Program-made: the position numbers and the translations under genes
Shown here: positions 17,190 through 24,807 of the stretch, piece by piece
Layout of the letters: every line of letters begins with the position of its first letter
Position numbering within the stretch: position 1 is the stretch's first letter
Source: Clostridia bacterium
GTDB taxonomy: Bacteria; Bacillota; Clostridia; Oscillospirales; CAG-272
Assembly (NCBI GenBank): GCA_017453205.1
Contig: JAFTKO010000006.1
Span: forward strand, 1 to 59,790
Direction of reading: 5' to 3'
Length of the DNA: 59,790 nt
Notes under the pieces: model-generated
What the model saw: only the letters and a program-made list of their open reading frames with translations
The model's database searches: none
What the model was told of the DNA's origin: nothing

Positions 17190-17411
17190 TTACTCGATAT
17201 CGAGCATACAGTCATCGAGTATACTGGCGCTTAAGCCCAAAACGCGAATAACTTTTAAAGCGGTTTACAACCTTGGGTTTGAGTCGCCAAGCTCTATTTT
17301 CTCGTATCCTTTCGTACTCATATTACATAGTTCGCTAACTTTTTGCAAACTCCACCCCAACTCTTCACGGCGATTTCTTAAAATTCGACCGAAGTGTTTG
17401 CTTTTCATCAT
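17190..17411 (-). pseudogene. XRE-family HTH regulator interrupted by an in-frame stop codon
   Basis: Read on the - strand from an ATGATG at 17411-17406, with GGAGGT six bases upstream, the product starts MMKSKHFGRILRNRREELGW and continues SLQKVSELCNMSTKGYEKIE, a clear XRE-type helix-turn-helix. After NPRL a TAA at 17267-17265 stops the frame at 48 residues. The same frame then resumes with TALKVIRVLGLSASILDDC and ends at 17192-17190. The downstream part is the expected fourth and fifth helices of the same fold, so one substitution has probably made a stop out of a sense codon. A truncated HTH peptide could still be made. The neighbour downstream is the DUF6514-like gene. Confidence 0.8.
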
Positions 17412-17520
17412 AATATCACCTCCTTTCTACTAATATTTTAGGAGGAAATATCATTTTTTGAAAGGTACTAAAGTTCCATATTGTGGATAATTTGTTAAAA
17501 TTTAGTCTTTTTTATGGTTT

Positions 17521-17557
17521 GAGGAGTTATTTTGGAAGAAATAACCCCTCTTTTTTT
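17521..17557 (+). terminator. Orphan rho-independent terminator pointing right
   Basis: A 12-bp stem (17521-17532 with 17539-17550, one mismatch) is followed by seven T residues on the + strand. No + strand gene lies between the XRE gene and this site, and the flanking genes are on the - strand. Position 17412-17520 otherwise shows only the XRE leader. Confidence 0.7.
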
Positions 17558-17618
17558 GAGGAACAAATTTTTTTATGAATTATTTTTGATTAATTTGAAC
17601 GAGATCAGTTAAACCGTT

Positions 17619-18059
17619 TTATCCGTATGTATATTCGATCTTATGAGAAGTAACATCGTCATCACCGGCGGTGCCCGAGAATGTCAGTTCAAACACGGCG
17701 CGGTAGGTTCCGGTGTCCTCCAATTGTGTGGAATGATAGAAAAAGTACATATCCTCTGTGGTGACATCTACCCAAACATTGTCTTCTACCCCAATGTCAA
17801 CCTTTTTCCAAAAGATTCCCAAGACGCGTTTTTGAATATAGATTTCGCTTCGCACCTGTGTAGTGACACCTGTTATTCCTGTAAAGGATACCTGTGCAGA
17901 AGCAAGTCCTGTTTCTGAAATTCCAAATGCCATTGTGCACTCAGAGCCATTTGACCAACAGGGCATAATTCCTTCATCGGTGGATTCTGCTTGAATGCCA
18001 ACCGTAGAACAAGAGACCAGCATGATAATACTTAAGAAACATAAAATAAATTTTTTCAT
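17619..18059 (-). CDS. Small secreted or lipid-anchored protein of unknown function
   Basis: This protein of 146 residues starts at the ATG at 18059, chosen because AAGGAGAAAAA precedes it directly. The N-terminus MKKFILCFLSIIMLVSC is a signal sequence. LVSC fits a lipobox, and an alternative signal-peptidase I site follows GIQA. The mature part has two short beta-rich stretches (ASAQVSFTGITGVTTQVRSE and TGTYRAVFELTFSGTAGDDD), reminiscent of small secreted clostridial proteins, but I recognise no family. It is separated from the sigma/anti-sigma operon by a strong terminator, so it has its own promoter, which I could not assign. Its function is unknown. Confidence 0.7.
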   Translation of the reverse strand: MKKFILCFLSIIMLVSCSTVGIQAESTDEGIMPCWSNGSECTMAFGISETGLASAQVSFTGITGVTTQVRSEIYIQKRVLGIFWKKVDIGVEDNVWVDVTTEDMYFFYHSTQLEDTGTYRAVFELTFSGTAGDDDVTSHKIEYTYG

Positions 18060-18156
18060 TTTTTCTCCTTTTTGTTTTTTGTTCCTCATACTATAATACC
18101 TAATAATTTTCCAAAATTGTTCAAAAAAATATTTTTTCTCTGAAATCTAACAAAAA

Positions 18157-18200
18157 AATCAAACGGCATATAGATGTATTTGTCTATATGCCGTTTGATT
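18157..18200 (-). terminator. Strong terminator of the sigma/anti-sigma operon
   Basis: A perfect 18-bp stem (18157-18174 with 18183-18200) has an 8-base loop and is followed by seven T residues on the - strand, just after the stop codon at 18205. Confidence 0.92.
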
Positions 18201-18204
18201 GAGC

Positions 18205-18891
18205 TTATTTTTGAATTTGGATATTTTCAATGATTTTTATCGCTTCATCTTCTGAAAGTGTTTTTGGCACTACAAGTTTATAAACATATGTGTGATTGGT
18301 CCAAATATATCCATCAGAAGTTTCCCATTCTCGGTAATAAACTTGCATACTGTTGATTTCTGCCATAAACGAGTATCCTTGTTCTATATCATGATAATAT
18401 TTAGCATTATAATTATTTTGCTCAAATTTTATTTTTTCATCACTTTGATTTTTCCAAATTTTAATTGTTTCAAATGCCGTGCTTTCTGTATATAGCTCAT
18501 ATCCCTCAGGGATATATGTTAACACGCACTGATCTTCTTCCGGAATGGCATATGCAATATTGTCGGCAGGTTCATCAACTGCCACAACCGCATGATCTCC
18601 AAACTTTTCTTCGATAAAATTGCCGATCTTGTCGCGGTAGACATAGAGGGTACAACCTACCAGTGCTGCAAGCAGAGCCGCAATCAGTACGGCAAGGAGA
18701 CGCTTTTTATAATTCCGTTTGGGAGTTGCAAGCTGTTGGATGAATTGATCCATTTTTTCACGTTGATCGGGGGAGGGAAGTACATCATCGGGGCAGCTTT
18801 GCAAAGTGGCTTCCAACGTCCGTTGGCGCGCTTCTGCCAAGGCTTGCTTAAACAACTCGCGGTCTGTTCTGTTTACAGTGTATTTATCCAT
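18205..18891 (-). CDS. Probable membrane anti-sigma factor with DUF4367-like domain
   Basis: This 228-residue protein has a cytoplasmic N-terminus of about 63 residues, one membrane segment (LLAVLIAALLAALVGCTLYV, about 64-84) and an extracellular C-terminal domain. That domain contains LTYIPEGYELYTES and a repeated beta pattern ending with VVPKTLSEDEAIKIIENI, which resembles DUF4367. The arrangement, three bases after an ECF sigma gene, suggests that the N-terminus binds the sigma factor and the outer domain senses an envelope signal. No zinc-binding ZAS motif is visible. The signal is unknown. Confidence 0.8.
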   Translation of the reverse strand: MDKYTVNRTDRELFKQALAEARQRTLEATLQSCPDDVLPSPDQREKMDQFIQQLATPKRNYKKRLLAVLIAALLAALVGCTLYVYRDKIGNFIEEKFGDHAVVAVDEPADNIAYAIPEEDQCVLTYIPEGYELYTESTAFETIKIWKNQSDEKIKFEQNNYNAKYYHDIEQGYSFMAEINSMQVYYREWETSDGYIWTNHTYVYKLVVPKTLSEDEAIKIIENIQIQK

Positions 18892-18894
18892 TTC

Positions 18895-19464
18895 TTAAAA
18901 ATCTCCTCTCTCCTTTAAATTTTGTATCAGTTGTGCTTTCCCACGGCGCAAGGTGGTATAAACGGTGTTGCGGGAAATATGAAGCTCGTTTGAAATTTTA
19001 GTGGGAGACCATTCCTCCAAATATTTCATTTCCAACACGATCCGATAAGCGGCGGGGAGCTTTGTCATTTCCTCTACTACCATCTCATAACGGCATCGAA
19101 TACGGAACTGTTCAAAAAAATCCTGCTCGGTGTATTGGGCTTCGTACTCACTGATATCCTCCAGTGCTTCACAAAAGATTTTTTTATTGCTAAAATCGTA
19201 AAAGACATTTCTTGCAATTCCCAAGACGTAGTATTTTTGTTCCTTGTCGCTTTTTTCGGCATTAAATTTTTTAATGTACAAGGAAAGTCGGTAATAGGTT
19301 TCTTGCGCAATATCATTGGCATCAAACGAGGGATCTCTGTAAGCTTTATTCTCCATGAGTAATTTAGAGGCGAATTTAAAGCAATCCACATAAAATTGAT
19401 GGTATAAGCGTTCAATTAGTGGGATGTCGCATGCCTCTACAAGAAGTAATAGAAAAGCCAGCAT
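18895..19464 (-). CDS. ECF-type RNA polymerase sigma factor
   Basis: This 189-residue protein has a region 2 core (FDANDIAQETYYRLSLYIKK, about residues 47-66) and a region 4 helix-turn-helix (LPAAYRIVLEMKYLEEWSPT, then SNELHISRNTVYTTLRRGK), the size and layout of group 4 sigma factors. It would direct polymerase to a small set of envelope or stress genes when released by the product of the next gene. A sigma-A type promoter is visible at 19501-19529 and AAAGGAAG lies upstream of the ATG. I see no obvious ECF-type AAC/CGT promoter here, so basal expression is probably constitutive. Confidence 0.88.
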   Translation of the reverse strand: MLAFLLLLVEACDIPLIERLYHQFYVDCFKFASKLLMENKAYRDPSFDANDIAQETYYRLSLYIKKFNAEKSDKEQKYYVLGIARNVFYDFSNKKIFCEALEDISEYEAQYTEQDFFEQFRIRCRYEMVVEEMTKLPAAYRIVLEMKYLEEWSPTKISNELHISRNTVYTTLRRGKAQLIQNLKERGDF

Positions 19465-19500
19465 TTTTTGTTCTTCCTTTCAAGGTTCTTTTTTAGTAAT

Positions 19501-19529
19501 ATTATACCATATTCGACAAAATATATCAA
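19501..19529 (-). promoter_or_regulatory. Sigma-A promoter of the sigma/anti-sigma operon
   Basis: On the - strand TTGATA (19529-19524) and TATAAT (19506-19501) are separated by 17 bases, with a TGG just upstream of the -10 that adds an extended -10 element. Confidence 0.8.
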
Positions 19530-19717
19530 TAGCATTTTGAATTTAAAACACAATTAAGCTATTCTAAAATCGGAACTTGAACCGATGAAAAAAGGCTTGT
19601 CGCTTTTACGGACGCCGTTCTTTGGGATTTTTCCGATGTTTCTCGAAGCATAGAAAAAACAATGTAATGATATCCCTTTGAATTTGAGCCTTGATATCAA
19701 GGCAATCGATGGAAAAA
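19530..19717. other. Non-coding gap between the sigma operon promoter and the feoAB terminator
   Basis: No convincing gene is seen. The only notable structure is a perfect 16-bp palindrome at 19688-19703 (GCCTTGATATCAAGGC), with a short stem around 19569-19586 resembling a T-arm but with no tRNA around it. Confidence 0.5.
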
Positions 19718-19762
19718 GGGGCTGCTCCCAAATGCAATTCGTACGCATTTGAGGGTAGCCCC
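19718..19762 (-). terminator. Terminator of feoAB
   Basis: An 18-position stem (19718-19735 with 19745-19762, two G-U pairs and one mismatch) is followed on the - strand by five T residues, ten bases after the feoB stop. Confidence 0.85.
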
Positions 19763-19771
19763 GACAACTTT

Positions 19772-21931
19772 TTAAAACGCTATGATTTTGACGATTGCCG
19801 TAAAAAGAATGCAAAGTACAATGCCAAGCAGGGTTGGAATCAGCGCGGCGAGTGCGGTCCATTTGAGACTGCCCGTTTCCTTTTTGACGGTAAGGAGTGT
19901 AGTGGAACAGGGCCAATGGAACAGGAAAAAGATGAGGACGCATACGGCGGTTGCCCAAGTCCAGCCGTTTGCAACAAGGATATCCTTTGTTGCGGCAAGT
20001 GACGATAGATCGGTCAGTGTCCCGTTCGAGAGATAAGCCATGAGCATGATGGGGATGACGATCTCGTTTGCGGGGAACCCCAAAATGAACGCCAATAAGA
20101 TCACGCCGTCCAATCCCATCAGCCGCGCAAAGGGATCGAGAAATGCGGCGGTGTGGGAAAGAAGTGTCATGTCTCCGACCGTCACATTGGCAAGGAGCCA
20201 TATGACCAATCCGGCGGGCGCGGCGACCGCGACCGAACGTCCGAGAACAAACAGCGTGCGGTCAAAGATCGAGCGTACCAAAACTTTTCCGACCTGCGGT
20301 CTCCGATAGGACGGCAGCTCCAAAGTAAAGGACGACGCCTCACCGCGCAGAAGTGTGACCGAAAGCAGCTTTGTGACGGCAAAGGTGGCAAGGATGCCAA
20401 AGAGGATGATCGCAGTCAACAGCAGTGCTGCCGTGACCGAGCCGATAAACCCGCCCGAAAAACCAATAAAAAACATGGTCAACACTGCGATGAGCGCCGG
20501 AAAGCGTCCATTGCAAGGCACAAAGCTGTTTGTCAAGATCGCCAACAGACGCTCGCGCGGCGAGTCGATGATGCGGCACCCTACGATCCCCGCCGCATTG
20601 CATCCAAAGCCCATGCACATGGTCAGCGCTTGTTTGCCGCAAGCGTTACAGCGATGGAACGGTCGATCGAGGTTGTAGGCGACGCGCGGCAGATATCCGG
20701 CGTCCTCAAGGAGCGTAAAGAGCGGGAAGAAGATCGCCATGGGAGGGAGCATGACCGACACCACCCAAACCAGCACCCGCAACACGCCGTCCACCAAAAC
20801 CCCTTCGAGCCATGGTGGTGCGCCGATGGCGTACAGCCCCTCCGAGAGGCGCTCCAACATCCAAAATCCGACGTCCGAGAGCCACCCCGACGGGATGTTG
20901 GACACGGTGACGGTCAGCCAAAAGATCAGTACCAACAACAACAGCATCACGGGGTAGGCGGTGACCTTACCCGTCAAAATTTTGTCCAAACGGCGGTCAA
21001 GGGCACTGTATTGTGTCGGCGTTCCGTAAACCACCGCGCCGCGGCAGAGCTTTTCGGCATGGCAGACCGCCGCCTCGGCAAGCAGATCCTTGAGGGCTTC
21101 GCTGTCAATGCCGTTCTCCGCAAGCACCTCCCATGCCTCATCGACCGCCTTGCAAAGCTCCTCATCTCTGAGAAATTCGGTTCCGAGATAGGTACTCAGC
21201 TCTCGCGTCAGTGCCTTGTCACAGTCAAGCAAACGCAGGCTCAGCCAACGGCTTTCCAACCGACCGAGATTGCCTCTCTCCAAAACCGCCTCGGGGAGTG
21301 CGAGCGCGCGCTCGACGGCGTCGGGATAGGGGATGTGCATCGGCTCGCGCCTTTGCGGCGTGTCGATCGTTTGGTCAAGTGCGGCAACAAGCTCTTTTAG
21401 GGTACGCTTCTTTTTTGCCACCGTACCGACCACCGGAACACCAAGACGCTGTGATAGGAGGGTAAGATCGACCGAGATCTTTTTGCGCTTTGCCTCGTCC
21501 ATGAGATTGACGCATACTACGACGCGCGCGCCACTCTCCATGATCTGCAATACGAGATTGAGGTTGCGCTCGATACAGCTTGCGTCACAGACAACGATTA
21601 CCGCGTCGGCGTCGCCAAAGCAGATAAAATTACGAGCGACCTCCTCCTCGGCGGAGTGCGCAAAGAGCGAATAGGTACCCGGGATATCTACCAAAACGTA
21701 GCCGTGTTGGTTGGTTTTACAATACCCCTGTGCGTTTGTTACGGTTTTGCCGGGCCAGTTGCCTGTGTGCTGATTCATCCCCGTGAGGGCGTTGAACACC
21801 GTGCTTTTGCCCACGTTGGGGTTGCCCGCAAGCGCCACCACACGGTCATCGGGGGAGCGGCGGCGAATTTCAAGCCCCGTGTCGACTGCGTTCTTACCCA
21901 CCGAGCCTTTTGTCAGTCCCATTGCCGTCAC
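19772..21931 (-). CDS. feoB: Ferrous iron transporter FeoB
   Basis: This 719-residue protein is normal for FeoB. The N-terminal G domain has GNPNVGKST at 36-44 (G1), VDIPGTYSL near 81-89 (G3) and VNLMDEAKR (G4), followed by a helical regulatory domain. The membrane part contains the two gate regions, including CMGFGCNAAGIVGCRI, which carries the cysteines seen in many FeoBs. It imports Fe(II) across the cytoplasmic membrane. The start is a GTG overlapping the feoA stop by four bases (GTGA); an ATG three codons downstream is possible. The coding sequence is clearly GC-rich compared with the flanking sigma operon. Confidence 0.96.
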   Translation of the reverse strand: MTAMGLTKGSVGKNAVDTGLEIRRRSPDDRVVALAGNPNVGKSTVFNALTGMNQHTGNWPGKTVTNAQGYCKTNQHGYVLVDIPGTYSLFAHSAEEEVARNFICFGDADAVIVVCDASCIERNLNLVLQIMESGARVVVCVNLMDEAKRKKISVDLTLLSQRLGVPVVGTVAKKKRTLKELVAALDQTIDTPQRREPMHIPYPDAVERALALPEAVLERGNLGRLESRWLSLRLLDCDKALTRELSTYLGTEFLRDEELCKAVDEAWEVLAENGIDSEALKDLLAEAAVCHAEKLCRGAVVYGTPTQYSALDRRLDKILTGKVTAYPVMLLLLVLIFWLTVTVSNIPSGWLSDVGFWMLERLSEGLYAIGAPPWLEGVLVDGVLRVLVWVVSVMLPPMAIFFPLFTLLEDAGYLPRVAYNLDRPFHRCNACGKQALTMCMGFGCNAAGIVGCRIIDSPRERLLAILTNSFVPCNGRFPALIAVLTMFFIGFSGGFIGSVTAALLLTAIILFGILATFAVTKLLSVTLLRGEASSFTLELPSYRRPQVGKVLVRSIFDRTLFVLGRSVAVAAPAGLVIWLLANVTVGDMTLLSHTAAFLDPFARLMGLDGVILLAFILGFPANEIVIPIMLMAYLSNGTLTDLSSLAATKDILVANGWTWATAVCVLIFFLFHWPCSTTLLTVKKETGSLKWTALAALIPTLLGIVLCILFTAIVKIIAF

Positions 21932-22176
21932 CCGTCCTTCTCGAGCGGTGTGACGAGAATGTGATTGCCGTCCTCGTCGCGTACCGCGATCACAGCACCA
22001 CGGATGAGATAGGCTCCCAGCCCACCGCCGGGGCTTTTACCGATACATTCCACCACCGTGTTCTCGATCAGACCGAGATCCTGCAATCGCCGCCGCATCG
22101 TTCCCGCGTTTTGCAAGTGGTATACTGCGGCACAGTCGCCTACCGAAAGCTCGCAAATCTTGATTGGTTCTTTCAT
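21928..22176 (-). CDS. feoA: Ferrous iron transport protein FeoA
   Basis: This 82-residue SH3-like protein has SVGDCAAVYHLQNAGTMRRR near residues 10-29 and LGLIENTVVECIGKSPGGG near 34-52, the usual FeoA core. It acts in the cytoplasm as a partner or regulator of FeoB. It is translationally coupled to feoB. A ribosome-binding site AAAGGA lies about 10 bases upstream of the ATG. I could not identify a Fur-type operator or a convincing promoter in the 150 bases upstream. Confidence 0.92.
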   Translation of the reverse strand: MKEPIKICELSVGDCAAVYHLQNAGTMRRRLQDLGLIENTVVECIGKSPGGGLGAYLIRGAVIAVRDEDGNHILVTPLEKDG

Positions 22177-22328
22177 CGCATCACAAATCCTTTCAAGCGT
22201 AAGGTTTCCGCTATCAGCTTATGAGGCTTTTCGACAAAAGGTTACATCAAACGTACAGTTCGTTTTTTATATTTCCGCTCCACTTGAACTCTGTTTTTGC
22301 CTTTTTTGGATAACTTTTCACCACCCTA

Positions 22329-22357
22329 TTGACAGGTAATTTTCACCGTGTTATAAT
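22329..22357 (+). promoter_or_regulatory. Consensus sigma-A promoter of the repeat lipoprotein gene
   Basis: TTGACA (22329-22334) and TATAAT (22352-22357) are both perfect and separated by exactly 17 bases. Transcription would start about 30 bases before the TTG start codon. Confidence 0.9.
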
Positions 22358-22394
22358 AAAATTACAAAAGTAAGTTTTTTAGGGAGGTTTTGAA

Positions 22395-24605
22395 TTGAAG
22401 AGGATTTTTGCAATGATCTTATGCGGTCTGTTACTGTGCGGAACCGCATCTTGCAAATTAAAAGATACAGGTTTGGAAAACGAAAGCTTGCATGAAAGTA
22501 CCGCATTGGAAATAGAAGAAAGCACTGCGCCGTCGGACGATGAGAACGGAGAAAAGATCATCATAGCGTCCACGGAGCATTATCTGGTGTCCTATGCAGG
22601 CTTTACGTATGATTATGAAATATACGATAAGGACGGGAATACGGTCCGTGCGGAGCAGACAACACGACCGCTTTCTATCGATATGCTTGATGAGGATACG
22701 GTGGATATTCAAATCGGATACGGAACAGGTATTCAATGTCACACCTATTACAGCGTCAGCAAGAACCTTTTTTCGGAGGAATATTCCTACGTGGTTGCCG
22801 CGTCGGGGTCACTGGTTGCTTATATAGACGGTTCTATGCAGGATCGCAAGCTGATAGTACGTCACATATTTGAAAAGGAGGAATTTTATAAGGAATTTGC
22901 TTTGGACTTTTCCGACAAAACAGACACACCGATCAAAAGCGCAACCTTTTTCAGTGATGAAAAAACATTGCAGACCACCTATTTGGCAAGAGATCAGCAA
23001 ACCGAAGTCACCGTAATCCTGCCAATCCGTTTCAGCGGGGAGGAGACCTCGCAACATCGGTTTTTATATTGGTCAAACGGTGACGGGACCTGCGCTGTCA
23101 GTGCGCTTGGCGATCAGATGACCGTAGCCGATATTCCTTCTTTGTCTCCGCGCGGAGATCTTGTGACCGAGGTTTTGCCGATGGCGTTTTCCGATTGCAA
23201 AAGCTTGAGTCAAGTGAGGCTTCCCGACACGATCAAGGAGATCGGCGGCTCGGCTTTTGCGGGGTGTGATCGGTTAAAAAGCGTGACCTTTGGAGGAAGT
23301 GAAAGTCAATGGAAAGCGATCAACGGTGTGAGTGATATGGAGCTTTCGGTTGAGGTCTGTTTTGAAAAACGCGCCGATTTCACAAGCTACGATTCCATTA
23401 TCAATCTGTACCGTGAGATCGTGGCTTTTTGCACCACCTATGATGATTACAAAAAATACGATGTACTGTTCGATTTTGCCAATGATACGGAACGCGATTG
23501 GTTTCACCGTGTATTTTCGTCAACCTATCTGCTTTATTCCGGGCGAGGAACCGAGGATCATCACTCTCCTCATTATCAATTATCTTGCGGCTACGCACGG
23601 AAGGATCTGAACGGTGACGGAACGGACGAGCTGATCCTGTTGCGTGATGATTACGTCATTCTTGCAATTTTTTCCATGTCCGATGGAAAGCCCGTATTGC
23701 TTGACAACTTTTGGGAGAGGAAGTCCTGTTGGATTGATGAAAACGGAGTGCTTTATGTCAACGGTAGCGGCGGTACCGATGTCAGCACTATGGCAATTTA
23801 CCAAATCAACGATCATGGGCAACCTGTTTTGATCGCGGAATTTGGCAGGGACGGTCACGAGTGGGTAGGAGATACGGCAGTAGAGTTGTATTACAAAATC
23901 GAAAACGGCGAGAAGGTCCGTATTTCCAAAGAAGAGTTTGCGCTTTTATACGATCAATATGATCCCCGTACAGGACAAGAAAAGGGGACGGAAGTGACGG
24001 AGAAAAGGGCGGGGCTTACCTTTGTTCCGTTATTTGAATTGTCAAAAAAAGAAATGGTTGTCGAGTTGTTTTCCGCAGTTTTGAAAAATGAGACAAGGGT
24101 GGTTGAGTACCACAACGATGCCGAAGGTGAATACAAATATTTAAAGGATTGCAAAATGCCCTATTCGATGGAACGCTTGGAGGACATAAAAGAGCATTTG
24201 CAGTATGCACTTGTCGATATGGACGGAGACGGTATCGACGAGCTTGTTGTGAGCGGCGGGGATACCTTGATCTTGCGATATTATGAGGGAAAGATCTACT
24301 GTTACAGCTACATATTCAGAAATATGTATGACATCAAGCAGGATGGTTCCTTCTCTTGGAATCATAACGGCATTGATTTTGAATACGGGGAAAACAAACT
24401 GCGCTTTGAAGGTGTTCAGCCAAAAGGGGAAGTGCTTTGGCGTATCGTCAATGACGGAGAACCCAACGCCGAATATTATATTGCAGGTCAACAGGTCACC
24501 GAAACCGAGATTCAAGAATATTTTAAAAATAACCCAAAAACCAATATCGAATATTCTCGGCTCGATCCGAGCACTTTTGCGACAAACTCGGAGGGAAAAG
24601 GCTGA
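22395..24605 (+). CDS. Large surface lipoprotein with leucine-rich-repeat and EF-hand-like calcium motifs
   Basis: This 736-residue protein starts at a TTG supported by GGGAGGT at 22382-22388. The signal peptide ends at TASC (residues 17-20), so C20 is a probable lipid-anchored cysteine. Residues about 255-302 form two BspA-like leucine-rich repeats (VLPMAFSDCKSLSQVRLPDT and the AFAGCDRLKSVTF unit). Two FG-GAP/EF-hand-type loops, DLNGDGTDEL at 404-413 and DMDGDGIDEL at 608-617, likely bind calcium. It is probably exposed on the outer face of the membrane. The function is unknown. The gene is monocistronic, with its own consensus promoter and terminator. Confidence 0.8.
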   Translation: MKRIFAMILCGLLLCGTASCKLKDTGLENESLHESTALEIEESTAPSDDENGEKIIIASTEHYLVSYAGFTYDYEIYDKDGNTVRAEQTTRPLSIDMLDEDTVDIQIGYGTGIQCHTYYSVSKNLFSEEYSYVVAASGSLVAYIDGSMQDRKLIVRHIFEKEEFYKEFALDFSDKTDTPIKSATFFSDEKTLQTTYLARDQQTEVTVILPIRFSGEETSQHRFLYWSNGDGTCAVSALGDQMTVADIPSLSPRGDLVTEVLPMAFSDCKSLSQVRLPDTIKEIGGSAFAGCDRLKSVTFGGSESQWKAINGVSDMELSVEVCFEKRADFTSYDSIINLYREIVAFCTTYDDYKKYDVLFDFANDTERDWFHRVFSSTYLLYSGRGTEDHHSPHYQLSCGYARKDLNGDGTDELILLRDDYVILAIFSMSDGKPVLLDNFWERKSCWIDENGVLYVNGSGGTDVSTMAIYQINDHGQPVLIAEFGRDGHEWVGDTAVELYYKIENGEKVRISKEEFALLYDQYDPRTGQEKGTEVTEKRAGLTFVPLFELSKKEMVVELFSAVLKNETRVVEYHNDAEGEYKYLKDCKMPYSMERLEDIKEHLQYALVDMDGDGIDELVVSGGDTLILRYYEGKIYCYSYIFRNMYDIKQDGSFSWNHNGIDFEYGENKLRFEGVQPKGEVLWRIVNDGEPNAEYYIAGQQVTETEIQEYFKNNPKTNIEYSRLDPSTFATNSEGKG

Positions 24606-24645
24606 GCCGCGATGATCACTGTTGTCATTCAGCTTGTATTTTTTG

Positions 24646-24696
24646 CCCCTGTTAAGAAACCCGCTTGGAGTTCTTAACAGGGGTATTCTATTTTTT
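24646..24696 (+). terminator. Terminator after the repeat lipoprotein gene
   Basis: A perfect 13-bp stem (24646-24658 with 24671-24683) and 12-base loop are followed by a T-rich run (TATTCTATTTTTT). Confidence 0.88.
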
Positions 24697-24742
24697 GAAT
24701 CTCAAGCTAACAAAAATTAAAAGCTCATTTACAGAGAATTTC

Positions 24743-24771
24743 TTGACAAAAAAATGCAGATACTGTATAAT
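24743..24771 (+). promoter_or_regulatory. Consensus sigma-A promoter of the MBOAT operon
   Basis: TTGACA (24743-24748) and TATAAT (24766-24771) are perfect hexamers separated by 17 bases, about 37 bases before the MBOAT start codon. Confidence 0.9.
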
Positions 24772-24807
24772 ATAAGTTAACGAATGAATTTGCAAAGGAA
24801 ATGAAGT

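Noticed and set aside
17458-17491. Possible + strand promoter (TTGAAA and GATAAT) near the XRE gene
   Set aside because: The spacing of about 22 bases is too long for sigma-A, and no gene follows on that strand.
19569-19586. Short stem resembling a tRNA T-arm
   Set aside because: No acceptor, D or anticodon arm can be built around it on either strand.
19554-20201. 215-codon - strand open frame overlapping the feoB end
   Set aside because: It runs through the feoB coding sequence in another frame and then across the feoAB terminator.
20153-21400. Long open frame of 415 codons on the + strand inside feoB
   Set aside because: It is antisense to a clear FeoB with all GTPase motifs. The predicted product is an Arg/Gln/His-rich sequence without domains, as expected from the complement of GC-rich coding DNA.
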